Shown one piece after another: positions 18,444-27,074 of a DNA stretch of 64,000 bases (positions are counted from its first letter, which is position 1; the number at the start of each line of letters is the position of its first letter). This stretch comes from Pseudoalteromonas sp. MM1 (GTDB lineage Bacteria > Pseudomonadota > Gammaproteobacteria > Enterobacterales > Alteromonadaceae): NCBI RefSeq assembly GCF_030296835.1, contig NZ_AP027922.1:806001-870000 (forward strand). The letters are read 5' to 3'. Made by a program: the position numbers and the translations under genes. The notes under the pieces were generated by a model. The model worked only from the letters and a program-made list of their open reading frames with translations, was not told where the DNA came from and ran no database searches.

Positions 18444-18507
18444 AGTAATATTTTTAAAACACGTATAAATACTCTTTTAATACGTGTATTTCACGTGTGT
18501 AGCTATT

Positions 18508-19884
18508 TTAGCTATTAATCATAATACATTTGATATTAACAAATTCGGGCATACCAAAGCCGCCGTGCTCTCGGCCGTAACCACTTTCTTTAACACCACC
18601 AAACGGTAGGTTTGGTTGGGCAAGGCCGTATCCGTTAATGTTGATCATACCGGTATCAAAGTGCTTTTTAGCCAGTTCTATGGCTTTTTTCTCATCTTTG
18701 GAGAAAATACCACCGCCTAAACCATAGCGAGAGTCGTTGGCGATGCGCATGGCATCGTCGTTATCTTTTGCTTTAATTAGCGAGGCTACAGGGCCAAATA
18801 ATTCGTCATCGTATGCTGGCATGCCCGGCGATAAATTATCTAGAATAGTCGGTGGGTAGTAGTAACCAGTTTGCGATGGGACTTCACCGCCTGTGACTAC
18901 ATTTGCACCGGCTTTAACAGATTGCATTACTTGGTCGTGAATTTTATCGCGTAAATCTTCACGCGCCATTGGGCCTAAGTCTGTATCTTCGGCCATTGGG
19001 TCGCCCATTTTTAATGCTTCAAATTGCGCTTTAATTTTTTCTTTAAAGTCATCATAGAGTGACTCTACAACCACAAAGCGTTTTGCCGATACACAGGTTT
19101 CGCCGTTGTTGATCATGCGCCCTGTAACACAGGTTTCAACGGCGAGGTCTAAATCGGCATCATCAAGTACTAAGTAGGCATCGTTACTGCCAAGCTCAAG
19201 CACTGTTTTTTTAACGTATTTACCGGCTTCTTCAGCTACTTTTTTACCGGTAGCGTCACTGCCTGTAAAGGTTACGCCGCTGATTGCTTTATGTGAAATA
19301 AGCGCACTGGCAGTTTTGCCATCAATAAGTAAGTTGCTAAAGCAATATTCAGGGAAGCCCGCTTGTTTAAATAGGGTATCTATTTTCTCTGCCATGCCAA
19401 ATACATTACCGGCATGTTTAAGTACGGTGGTGTTACCGGCCATAATATTAGCCGCACTGTAGCGAATTACTTGGTAAAGCGGGAAGTTCCAAGGTTGAAT
19501 ACCTAGTAAAACGCCCGTAGGTTGGTAGCTAACAATAGCGCGGCCGCCATCCATATCACGCTCTTCATCGCCAAGTACTTGTGGGCCGTTTTCGGCTGTG
19601 TAACGACAAATACCGGCACACAGTTCAATTTCTTGAAAGCCTTGCTCGTACACTTTACCCATTTCTTCGGTCATAAGTTTAGCAATGGCTTCTTTTTGAT
19701 CTTCAAATAAAGAAGCTAGTTTATTTAAGTGCTTAGCGCGCTCGGTAAATGAAGTTTGGCGCCATTTTAAATATGTTTCGTGAGATTTTTCGACTACCTG
19801 TTCAGCTTCCTCTTGAGAAAGCAGCGTGTAGGTATCAATGGTTTGTTCAGTTGCGGGGTTGATTGTTTTAACTGTGTTACTCAT
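18508..19884 (-). CDS. NAD(P)-dependent aldehyde (succinate semialdehyde) dehydrogenase, Sad type
   Basis: The 458-residue protein is a complete ALDH. QPWNFPLYQ lies near residue 130, the cofactor loop is TFTGSDATGKKV near 206, the catalytic Glu is in VLELGSNDAY near 232, and the catalytic Cys is in NNGETCVSAKRF near 266. ELFGPVAS and NLPFGGVKESGYGREHG complete the fold. The ELGSNDA variant and length match the YneI/Sad succinate-semialdehyde dehydrogenases (about 460 residues). It oxidises the semialdehyde to succinate; a broader aldehyde range is possible. It stands alone, with its own terminator. Confidence 0.87.
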   Translation of the reverse strand: MSNTVKTINPATEQTIDTYTLLSQEEAEQVVEKSHETYLKWRQTSFTERAKHLNKLASLFEDQKEAIAKLMTEEMGKVYEQGFQEIELCAGICRYTAENGPQVLGDEERDMDGGRAIVSYQPTGVLLGIQPWNFPLYQVIRYSAANIMAGNTTVLKHAGNVFGMAEKIDTLFKQAGFPEYCFSNLLIDGKTASALISHKAISGVTFTGSDATGKKVAEEAGKYVKKTVLELGSNDAYLVLDDADLDLAVETCVTGRMINNGETCVSAKRFVVVESLYDDFKEKIKAQFEALKMGDPMAEDTDLGPMAREDLRDKIHDQVMQSVKAGANVVTGGEVPSQTGYYYPPTILDNLSPGMPAYDDELFGPVASLIKAKDNDDAMRIANDSRYGLGGGIFSKDEKKAIELAKKHFDTGMININGYGLAQPNLPFGGVKESGYGREHGGFGMPEFVNIKCIMINS

Positions 19885-20066
19885 TTTTATCTCCTTACAA
19901 ATTAGTTATCAGTAAGGGTGCAAACACAAAGCCAGTTTGTTTTATAAAGTAAAATAGAGTTTAAGTTATTGAATATTAGTCGCTTTAAATTTAATTGTGG
20001 GGTGTAAATTAAAAGCGAGTGATGAGCAAGCAGTAAAAAATACTGCTTTATGCAAATTTTACAGCC

Positions 20067-20585
20067 TTAGTTAAACAGTTGTTGTACTATTTGTTTTAGT
20101 AGGTAAGTTTCACGAATGATAGACAGCCCTTGTTTTTCGCTAAGGCTCATTGTGCGCTCGTTGTGTGCAATGGCCTCGTGAATATTAACCCATTTAGGCG
20201 TCATACCATTTTGTTGCTCGTAATGTTCAAGCTGTGCTTTGCCAAGCTCTTTGTCTGTATCGCATAAATAGCAATACGACTGAATATGTATAATATCAAA
20301 GTCGTCTTTGTACCAAGGGCGGTACTCTTCGTATAATCCAAAGGGTTTAATAACCTGTATATTTTGCGCGCCAGTTTCCTCGCTAAGCTCTCTTATTAAC
20401 CCTTGCTCTAGGGTTTCATCTTCATCCACACCGCCGCCGGGTAAACTGTAGTCTTCGTAGCGATTGGTATACATTAATAAAATGTGTGCATCTTTAATCA
20501 CAATGGCGCGGCCTGTGCGGCGGGTAAATTGAGTGCCTTGGTTTAAATTTATGCCAGGGTGGACCATTGTTTTTAATAACTGCAT
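20067..20585 (-). CDS. Nudix hydrolase
   Basis: The 172-residue protein contains a full Nudix box (GGVDEDETLEQGLIRELSEE followed by TGA) with the canonical spacing GX5EX7REUXEEXGU, around residues 52-74. It hydrolyses a nucleoside diphosphate linked to another moiety; the substrate cannot be read from sequence. The residues before the box (RAIVIKDAHILLMYTNRYEDY) and after it (SYCYLCDT) fit an ADP-sugar or NTP-type Nudix fold. It is isolated between the ALDH gene and the signalling cluster. Confidence 0.85.
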   Translation of the reverse strand: MQLLKTMVHPGINLNQGTQFTRRTGRAIVIKDAHILLMYTNRYEDYSLPGGGVDEDETLEQGLIRELSEETGAQNIQVIKPFGLYEEYRPWYKDDFDIIHIQSYCYLCDTDKELGKAQLEHYEQQNGMTPKWVNIHEAIAHNERTMSLSEKQGLSIIRETYLLKQIVQQLFN

Positions 20586-20823
20586 TTTATCTCCTTTTTT
20601 AAAAGAAAATTATATCAGCTGTTACAATATGACTAATAGTGAAAATAATTCTAAATATTTTCAAAAGCTATGATCGGTATGGCTTAAGCATACGTACATA
20701 GTTAGTTGTTAAAATTAAACGTTAAAAGACTCAATGGTTTAATCATTTTTAAGAGATTCTAGTCGGCCCTTTTAATTGCAAAATAGGGTGCGTAGAATAA
20801 CAAGAAAAGCATAGGGATTTATC

Positions 20824-22164
20824 ATGTTAAACATACTTTTAGTCGACGATGACGTTGAATTTAGTGACGTTGTTTGCCACATAGTCGAATTCCTCGGTCA
20901 CAATATAAACACCGCAACTAGTTTAAAAGAAGCGCACCAATGGTTTGAAAATAATACCTTTGATCACGTGTTGCTCGATTTTATGCTGCCAGATGGCAGC
21001 GGCCTACATTTACTTGATCATTTAAAAATGATTGGACAGTCTCCAAAAGTAACGCTTATTTCTGGCCACCCTTCAGTAAAAGGGATTTTGGCAGACATGT
21101 GTGAGCAAGATGTTGGGCATTTACTAAAGCCACTGCAGCGCGAAGACCTTGAGCTGGTATTAAACGGCCCCCAAAAACCTGCTAAAAAAACTAAAAAACC
21201 TGCAATTACACGCCATTTTAATAGCTTAATTGGTGAATCAGAACCAATGCAAAAGCTTTATACCATGATAGAGCGCGTAGCTAAGACCAATGCTAACGTA
21301 ATGCTAATGGGGGAAAGCGGTGCAGGTAAAGAAGTGGTCGCCCAAGCCATTCATAATGCAAGCCAATGCGAAGGGCCTTTGGTAGCGAGCAACTGTGGTG
21401 CGCTCTCTAAAGAGTTAATAGGTAGTGAGTTATTTGGCCATGAAAAAGGGGCTTTTACAGGTGCAATTGCCCGTAAAGAAGGTGTATTTGAGCAAGCAGA
21501 TGGCGGCACATTATTTTTAGATGAAGTAACCGAAATGCCTATAGATATGCAGCCAAACTTACTGCGTGTGCTTGAAACAAAAAAAGTAACTCGTGTAGGT
21601 GGAAATCGTGAGCTGCCTATAAACTGCCGCGTTATTTCTGCTACTAACCGCTCACTGACCGATCTTGCGCAAAATAATGTTATTCGTGAAGATATTTACT
21701 TTAGGCTGGCGGTTTTCCCCATTGATATACCTGCGCTGCGAGAACGAAAAGAAGATATACCACTGCTTGCCAAAGCCTTTTTAGAGCAGCTTAACGACGA
21801 AAATGGTACGTCGTTTTATTGGCACAACGAGCAGCTTAAAGAGTTACAGCAATACGAATGGCCAGGCAATGTGCGTGAACTTCGCCACGCTATTCATCGC
21901 GCTTTTATTATGAGCGACCCACAAACAAGCGAAATTACATTACCAGATAACTTAGAGTCGCCATTTTCGCGTGTAAATACACAAGCGGCCGACAACCATG
22001 TTTCGGCAGGGCAAACTATTGAAGAAGTTGAAAAAGAATTAATTCACGCCACGTTAGATAAAGTACAGGGTAATAAAACGCTAGCTGCGCAAATGCTAGG
22101 GATCAGTACAAAAACTTTATACAACCGATTAAACGCATACGGCGGGATTGGAGAATATAAGTAG
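20824..22164 (+). CDS. sigma-54-dependent response regulator, NtrC family
   Basis: The 446-residue protein has a receiver (residues 1-115, LLVDDDVEFSD, phosphoacceptor in LLDFMLPDGSG). The AAA+ activator domain spans about residues 135-365, with Walker A GESGAGKEVVA, the sigma-54-contacting GAFTGA loop, Walker B GGTLFLDEV and RVISATNRSL. A Fis-type helix-turn-helix closes the protein (NKTLAAQMLGISTKTLYNRL). All signature motifs look intact. It activates sigma-54 promoters when phosphorylated. It is the first gene of a same-strand signalling cluster and is followed 14 bp later by the small H-box protein. Confidence 0.94.
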   Translation: MLNILLVDDDVEFSDVVCHIVEFLGHNINTATSLKEAHQWFENNTFDHVLLDFMLPDGSGLHLLDHLKMIGQSPKVTLISGHPSVKGILADMCEQDVGHLLKPLQREDLELVLNGPQKPAKKTKKPAITRHFNSLIGESEPMQKLYTMIERVAKTNANVMLMGESGAGKEVVAQAIHNASQCEGPLVASNCGALSKELIGSELFGHEKGAFTGAIARKEGVFEQADGGTLFLDEVTEMPIDMQPNLLRVLETKKVTRVGGNRELPINCRVISATNRSLTDLAQNNVIREDIYFRLAVFPIDIPALRERKEDIPLLAKAFLEQLNDENGTSFYWHNEQLKELQQYEWPGNVRELRHAIHRAFIMSDPQTSEITLPDNLESPFSRVNTQAADNHVSAGQTIEEVEKELIHATLDKVQGNKTLAAQMLGISTKTLYNRLNAYGGIGEYK

Positions 22165-22178
22165 CTATAGGAAGTAAT

Positions 22179-22394
22179 ATGAGTGATGAAAAAGAGGTAA
22201 ATACGCTAAATAAATTGGTACACGATGCGCGAGCGCCATTGAATAGAATTTCTATGAATGCAGAGCTAATCAAATTGGTGTTAGAAAACGACATGCCAAA
22301 AGACAAAGCGTTAGCAGCACTCGATAAAATAATTTCAAACTGTCAGCAATGTAGCGAAAGCTTGCAAAACATTACTGATTTTAATAACAGGTAG
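22179..22394 (+). CDS. stand-alone histidine-kinase H-box (DHp-like) small protein
   Basis: This 71-residue protein is almost entirely a two-helix H-box segment. LNKLVHDARAPLNRISMNAE (residues 10-29) matches the HisKA consensus HxxRxPL, and a second helix is in DKIISNCQQCSESLQNI. It has no ATPase, sensor or membrane region. The ATG at 22179 follows a GGAAG-type ribosome site. It lies between the NtrC-type regulator and the CHASE3 kinase. It may be a phosphotransfer intermediate, a dimerisation partner that inhibits a kinase, or a shrunken kinase. I know of no named family for it. Confidence 0.7.
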   Translation: MSDEKEVNTLNKLVHDARAPLNRISMNAELIKLVLENDMPKDKALAALDKIISNCQQCSESLQNITDFNNR

Positions 22395-22421
22395 TCATTT
22401 AAAATTAGGTATTTACACATA

Positions 22422-23906
22422 ATGAGTAAGCAAAAGCAGCAGGGTAAAGCGAATATAACGTGGGCCGCTTTTATCGCAATAGTACTGTGCATTATTGTTG
22501 GTAATGCATTTTTAGCATTAAGTACTATTCAGGGATTAACGCAAACGCAAAAAAGCTTGGATAACACCAGCTTATTAGCCGATGCTATTGAGCGTCTTCA
22601 CTTATCTGTTGTGCAGGCAGAGTCTGGCCAGCGCGGCTACTTACTCACCGAAGAAGAAGATTATTTAATGCCCTATTACGATGCGATAGGGCAAATAGAA
22701 TCACAAATAGAGAATGTAAAGTCTCTACACTCTGAAATTGATGGCCAAGCAGAGCGAATTGCAGAGCTGCTAGTATTAACAGAGGCAAAAATTAAAGAGC
22801 TTAAACAAACGGTTAAACTGGCCACTAATGATAAAGAACGCCGAGCTTTGTTTTTAGTCAATACTCATAGAGGACGCGAGCTTTATAAAGAAATTCGCAC
22901 TAAAGTTAATGATATTCAAGACCGAGAATTACTGTTTAAGGTGAGTCATTTTTCGAAATTGGCACAAATCAAAAATGAGGCCAAAATAACCTTTGCTATT
23001 ACCGCTGTTACCAGTGCGATTTTAATAATTGGTATGTTTTTACTAACACGGCTTAATTTAAGAAATGCAGCAAAATACCGTGAGGAGCTTGAAAAGCAAA
23101 ACGAAACACTTGCAACTAAAGTGTCTGAGCGTACGCAAGAACTTACCTTATATTCAGATGAGCTGAGCCGTTCGAACCGTGAGCTTGAAGAATTTGCTTT
23201 TGTAGCCAGCCATGACTTACAAGAACCACTAAGAAAAATTCAAGCATTTAGTGACCGCTTAGAAACCATGTTTAAAGATGAACTAGGCGAGAAAGGTATA
23301 GATTACATAGGCCGTATGAAAAACGCCGCGCAACGTATGTCTAACCTTATTAACGATTTGCTAGAGTTTTCGCGGGTAACAACGCGAGGCAAAGACTTTG
23401 ATGACACTGACTTAAAAGGCGTAGTTAACGATATTTTAAGTGATTTAGAAGTCGCCATTAAAGAAAGTAATGCGCAAGTAGAGGTGGGCGAACTACCGGT
23501 TATTCAAGCCGATAAAAGCCAAATGCAGCAGTTGTTTTTAAACTTACTGTCTAACGCGGTTAAGTTTAGAAAGCCTGGTGTAGAGCCGCATATAAGTATT
23601 ACGTATGAGCACAAAATAGAGTTTAGTGCCGAGCACAATGACAATATTGACTGGCAGGTAGTGACGATAAAAGATAATGGCATTGGTTTCTCACAAGAGT
23701 ATGCTGATAAAATATTTGTACCTTTTCAGCGCCTACATGGGCGTTCGGAATATAAAGGCACAGGGATTGGGCTTTCAGTTTGTAGGCGTATAGTTGAGCG
23801 GCATGGCGGGATAATTACCGCTCATAGTAAAGACGGTGAAGGGGCAACCTTCATAATAAAATTACCTGTGGAAACAACGCTTTTCACACTTCAAGGAGAG
23901 GCTTAG
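22422..23906 (+). CDS. CHASE3-domain membrane histidine kinase
   Basis: The 494-residue protein has a transmembrane segment near residues 12-36, a CHASE3-type extracytoplasmic helical region (VVQAESGQRGYLLTEEEDYL near 67-86) and a second transmembrane segment near 188-208. A coiled coil leads to the H-box FAFVASHDLQEPLRKIQAFS near residue 265. That sequence is typical of phytochrome-like kinases. The ATPase domain carries NLLSNAVKFRKP and GTGIGLSVCRRIVERHGG. Its stop codon abuts the ATG of the next receiver gene, so the two are surely co-translated partners. Confidence 0.92.
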   Translation: MSKQKQQGKANITWAAFIAIVLCIIVGNAFLALSTIQGLTQTQKSLDNTSLLADAIERLHLSVVQAESGQRGYLLTEEEDYLMPYYDAIGQIESQIENVKSLHSEIDGQAERIAELLVLTEAKIKELKQTVKLATNDKERRALFLVNTHRGRELYKEIRTKVNDIQDRELLFKVSHFSKLAQIKNEAKITFAITAVTSAILIIGMFLLTRLNLRNAAKYREELEKQNETLATKVSERTQELTLYSDELSRSNRELEEFAFVASHDLQEPLRKIQAFSDRLETMFKDELGEKGIDYIGRMKNAAQRMSNLINDLLEFSRVTTRGKDFDDTDLKGVVNDILSDLEVAIKESNAQVEVGELPVIQADKSQMQQLFLNLLSNAVKFRKPGVEPHISITYEHKIEFSAEHNDNIDWQVVTIKDNGIGFSQEYADKIFVPFQRLHGRSEYKGTGIGLSVCRRIVERHGGIITAHSKDGEGATFIIKLPVETTLFTLQGEA

Positions 23907-24368
23907 ATGCCGTATTCAAAAGTGAAACCTATTACAATATTAATGGCTGATGATGACGAGGATGATCGCCTACTCACGCAAGATGCGCTAGCCGAAAGCC
24001 GTGTATTAAACGAGCTGCATTTTGTGGAAGATGGGGTTGAATTATTAGAGTACTTAGAGCGCAAAGGTAAGTTTGAAGATAAAAGCTCATCGCCACGACC
24101 AGGGTTGATTTTGCTTGATTTAAATATGCCACGTATGGATGGCCGTGAAGCACTTGAGGCCATTAAGGCAAACCCAAACCTAAAAGGCATACCGGTTGTT
24201 ATTTTAACTACTTCTAAGCAAGAAGAAGACATGGTTAAAGGCTATAACCTAGGGGCTGCCTCTTATATTACTAAACCGGTAACATTTGATGGCTTGGTTG
24301 ATTTAATGAAAACCCTAGGAAAATACTGGGTAGAATTTGTAGAGCTGCCGACAACCTTTAACGACTAA
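23907..24368 (+). CDS. Rcp1-like single-domain response regulator
   Basis: This 153-residue protein is a lone receiver: ITILMADDDEDDRLLTQDAL at the N-terminus, phosphoacceptor in LILLDLNMPRMDG near residue 72, switch Thr in VVILTTSKQ, and lysine in SYITKPVTF. The extra loop DGVELLEYLERKGKF is typical of the Rcp1 group that pairs with phytochrome-like kinases. It starts directly after the kinase stop codon (TAG-ATG). It lacks an output domain, so it probably passes phosphate on or acts by protein contact. Confidence 0.92.
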   Translation: MPYSKVKPITILMADDDEDDRLLTQDALAESRVLNELHFVEDGVELLEYLERKGKFEDKSSSPRPGLILLDLNMPRMDGREALEAIKANPNLKGIPVVILTTSKQEEDMVKGYNLGAASYITKPVTFDGLVDLMKTLGKYWVEFVELPTTFND

Positions 24369-24378
24369 ATAAGACCAT

Positions 24379-24415
24379 TAATCCGCAATAATGCTTAATC
24401 ATGCGAATTGGTATA
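24379..24415 (+). repeat. short palindromic intergenic repeat, copy 1
   Basis: The segment has CGCAATAATGCTTAATCATG at its core and ends GCGAATTGGTAT. The same motif occurs at 29155-29194 and, split by an insertion, at 32764-32893. It lies downstream of the Rcp1-like gene. Confidence 0.6.
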
Positions 24416-24424
24416 AGTAGTAAC

Positions 24425-24450
24425 AATAAGCCCCTAAATAGGGGCTTATT
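24425..24450 (+). terminator. hairpin upstream of the hybrid kinase gene
   Basis: AATAAGCCCC and GGGGCTTATT form a perfect 10-bp stem with a six-base loop. No long T-run follows. It may partially terminate transcripts entering the hybrid-kinase gene. Confidence 0.5.
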
Positions 24451-24473
24451 AAATGCAATTAAAAGGAGATAGT

Positions 24474-26444
24474 ATGTTAGATAAAGTGACTCGCTTACTT
24501 TTAGTAGAAGACGATGAAGATGATTACATTCTTACTTGCGACTACTTAGAACAGCTAGATTCACATACGTTTGACATAGACTGGATAAGCTCTCCAGAGC
24601 AAGCAATAAGCATTTTAAGTAAAAACGACCACGATATTTGTTTGCTTGATTACCGATTAGGCGCCTCAAATGGCCTAAGTGTATTAAAAAAGGCCATTGC
24701 CAATGGGTTTAGCGGGCCAATTATTATGCTTACGGGTCAATCTAATGATGAATTAGACTCTGCAGCACTTGATGCCGGTGCAGTAGATTACCTTATAAAA
24801 ACAGAAATGAGTTCGAGCCGCTTTGCCCGCGCTATACGCTATGCCTTAGCGCGTAAAGATGTTGAAGGCGAGCGCGTAGAGCGTTTAAAAGCCGAAGCAG
24901 AAAACCGCTCAAAAGACAGATTTTTAGCCCATTTAAGCCACGAATTACGTACCCCGCTTTCATCCATATTAGGTTACACAGAGTTACTGCTGCAAAGTGA
25001 CTTTAGCAAACAGGCCGAAAACGAATTAGGGGTTATTTACCGAAACGGTAAGCACTTACTGAGCTTGTTAAACGACGTGCTCGATTTATCTAAAATTGCT
25101 GCCGATAAATTAGAGCTCACTTTAAGTGAAGTAAACTTAGATAGTATGCTGGCTGATGTTTACACCTTAATGCGTGTATCTGTGCTTGATAAAGGCTTAA
25201 ACCTTCGCTTTGAGTCTCTACAGCCTTTACCTTTAATTGTTAGAGTAGATGCCACCCGCGTACGCCAAATACTCATTAACCTAATCAATAATGCGGTTAA
25301 ATTTACCGAAAAGGGCGAAATAGTGGTTAGTGCCTGGACCGAGTGGGTTGATGGTAAAGAAATGCTATTTTTTAGTATTAAAGACTCAGGCATGGGTATT
25401 GCCCCTGAAAAACAAGCTCTCATTTTTAAACCGTTTGAGCAAATAGCCGATGTAGAGTCGCGCTCTGTTGGCGGAGCAGGTTTAGGCCTTGCTATTTGTG
25501 CTGAGCTATTAGCGCGTATGCACGGCAGTATTGATTTAACCTCTAGAATAGGGGAAGGTTCTACCTTTACTATTTCGGTGTACCCAGGCGATATTGGTGA
25601 AGTAGAACGCCAAGTATTAAACTTTAGCAGTGGTTCGCAATTACAGGCTAAGTCTGCGCCATGTAAAGTAACTGGGCGCGTATTAGTGGTTGATGATTTA
25701 CGTGATTTACGCATGTTAGTTGGCCATATGATCAGCACCTGTGGTGCACGCGTAGACTACGCCGAGCACGGCCAGCAAGCGCTTGAAAAAGTAAGAATTG
25801 CAGAGGCGTATCGCTCGCCATACGATATTATTTTTATTGATATACATATGCCGGTGATGGGTGGTAAAGAAGCCACAATAGAGCTTAGAAAAATGGGCTA
25901 TACAGGGCCAATTATTGCGCTTACTGCCGCGACTATGAAAGGTATACATGAAGAACTGGCCGCCCTTGGCTTTAACGATGTAATACCAAAACCGGTTGAT
26001 AGCTCTTCTTTGTATCAATGCTTACAAGATTACTTAGTATCGCCAGAGCATGCACCTCAAGCTAAAAATATTCACAGCGACAAAGCTGTAATAGAGAAAA
26101 AGCAGCGCTTTTTATTGGTTGAAGACGACCAAGATGCAGCGCAAATTACCCAGTTACTGCTAGAAAGTTTAGGGGTAGAAACCGTTATTACCTCAACGTG
26201 TGCACAATGTTTACAAACCCTCAATCATGACCAACAATTTAATAAGGTATTGCTCGATATGCACTTACCTGACGGGCGTGGTGTAGATTTAGGTAAGCAA
26301 ATTAACCAGCGTTACCCTAACTTAAGCTTAGTGATTGTTAGTGGTGCAGAGCCCGATCCTAAGCAGATCAAAGATTTAAATATTAACCATGTACTTTTGA
26401 AGCCGATTAATCTGAGCTTATTAGAAACCTTGATCAGCTCGTAA
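24474..26444 (+). CDS. hybrid histidine kinase, REC-HisKA-HATPase-REC-REC
   Basis: I choose ATG 24474 because AAGGAG lies six bases upstream; the protein is then 656 residues with no membrane segment. It starts with a receiver (LLLVEDDEDDYILT, phosphoacceptor CLLDYRLG). The H-box is LAHLSHELRTPLSSILGYTE near residue 165, and the ATPase domain shows LINLINNAVKFTE and [19 protein letters not shown] second receiver (VLVVDDLRDLRM, IIFIDIHMPVMGG) and a third (FLLVEDDQDAAQ, LLDMHLPDGRG) follow. It is a cytoplasmic phosphorelay hub. The upstream kinase, receiver and H-box protein are candidate partners. Confidence 0.93.
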   Translation: MLDKVTRLLLVEDDEDDYILTCDYLEQLDSHTFDIDWISSPEQAISILSKNDHDICLLDYRLGASNGLSVLKKAIANGFSGPIIMLTGQSNDELDSAALDAGAVDYLIKTEMSSSRFARAIRYALARKDVEGERVERLKAEAENRSKDRFLAHLSHELRTPLSSILGYTELLLQSDFSKQAENELGVIYRNGKHLLSLLNDVLDLSKIAADKLELTLSEVNLDSMLADVYTLMRVSVLDKGLNLRFESLQPLPLIVRVDATRVRQILINLINNAVKFTEKGEIVVSAWTEWVDGKEMLFFSIKDSGMGIAPEKQALIFKPFEQIADVESRSVGGAGLGLAICAELLARMHGSIDLTSRIGEGSTFTISVYPGDIGEVERQVLNFSSGSQLQAKSAPCKVTGRVLVVDDLRDLRMLVGHMISTCGARVDYAEHGQQALEKVRIAEAYRSPYDIIFIDIHMPVMGGKEATIELRKMGYTGPIIALTAATMKGIHEELAALGFNDVIPKPVDSSSLYQCLQDYLVSPEHAPQAKNIHSDKAVIEKKQRFLLVEDDQDAAQITQLLLESLGVETVITSTCAQCLQTLNHDQQFNKVLLDMHLPDGRGVDLGKQINQRYPNLSLVIVSGAEPDPKQIKDLNINHVLLKPINLSLLETLISS

Positions 26445-26459
26445 TTTAGAAGTTATTTT

Positions 26460-27074
26460 ATGCAGTCGATAAAACTAGACAGTGAGTTATTAACCCCCTC
26501 TAAAATAGTATGTGTTGGGCGTAATTACACCGCACATATTGCCGAGCTTAATAATGAGCTCCCCGATCAAATGGTATTGTTTAATAAACCTAACAGTGCG
26601 CTTTCTTCTACCTTATTTGCTACGCACAATAACGACACACTGCATTATGAAACCGAGCTGTGTTTTGTTATTAAAAATAATGAGTTGGCAGGCGTCGGTT
26701 TAGGGTTGGATTTAACTAAACGTACCGTGCAAAGTAAGCTTAAAAATAAAGGGTTACCGTGGGAGCGCGCCAAGGCATTTAACGGCTCGGTATTATTAAC
26801 GCCCTTTGTAACTATAGCGGATGCTGAACAGGCGTTTACGTTTGAGCTTAAAATTAACGATAAAGTTATTCAACAAGGCGATACGCAATTTATGATACAT
26901 AAGCCTAAAGATATTTTAAGTGAAATTAATGAGTTTATGCACTTAGAAAATGGCGATGTAATCATGACTGGGACGCCTGCAGGCGTAGGAGAAGTACCTG
27001 CAAATAGTGTATTTACAGTAAGCTTGTATGCTAATTCGACGTGCTTGTTATCGCAAAGTTGGCAGGCACAATAG
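26460..27074 (+). CDS. fumarylacetoacetate hydrolase family protein
   Basis: This 204-residue protein has the YcgM-like FAH fold: CVGRNYTAHIAEL, LFNKPNSALSS, the metal-binding ETELCFVI near residue 63, and GDVIMTGTPAGVGEV near residue 162. The Glu and Asp ligands for Mg(II) look intact. Members act on acylpyruvates or oxaloacetate-like compounds. The stop codon region overlaps the 3' end of the convergent gene by 44 bp. It follows the hybrid kinase by only 15 bp, but the functional link is unclear. Confidence 0.85.
   Translation: MQSIKLDSELLTPSKIVCVGRNYTAHIAELNNELPDQMVLFNKPNSALSSTLFATHNNDTLHYETELCFVIKNNELAGVGLGLDLTKRTVQSKLKNKGLPWERAKAFNGSVLLTPFVTIADAEQAFTFELKINDKVIQQGDTQFMIHKPKDILSEINEFMHLENGDVIMTGTPAGVGEVPANSVFTVSLYANSTCLLSQSWQAQ

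Larger units (their letters stand above)
17902..18507. other. 606-bp non-coding region with a short tandem repeat
   Basis: No gene longer than a few dozen codons is evident. It holds the upstream region of the LuxR-type gene, a tandem repeat of CCTAG (four and a half copies, about 18250-18272) and a terminator at 18412-18443. The segment GGTGGGTCTATTAGTGCATA to about 18402 can fold with a downstream CACCCA. No transposase or integrase fragment was recognised. Confidence 0.5.

Noticed and set aside
20586..20823. sigma-54 promoter before the signalling cluster
   Set aside because: No TGGCA-N7-TTGC type element could be read in the region.
25160..25738. 192-residue open frame on the minus strand inside the hybrid kinase gene
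   Set aside because: It lies opposite strongly conserved kinase and receiver motifs and has no recognisable domain, so it is a shadow frame.
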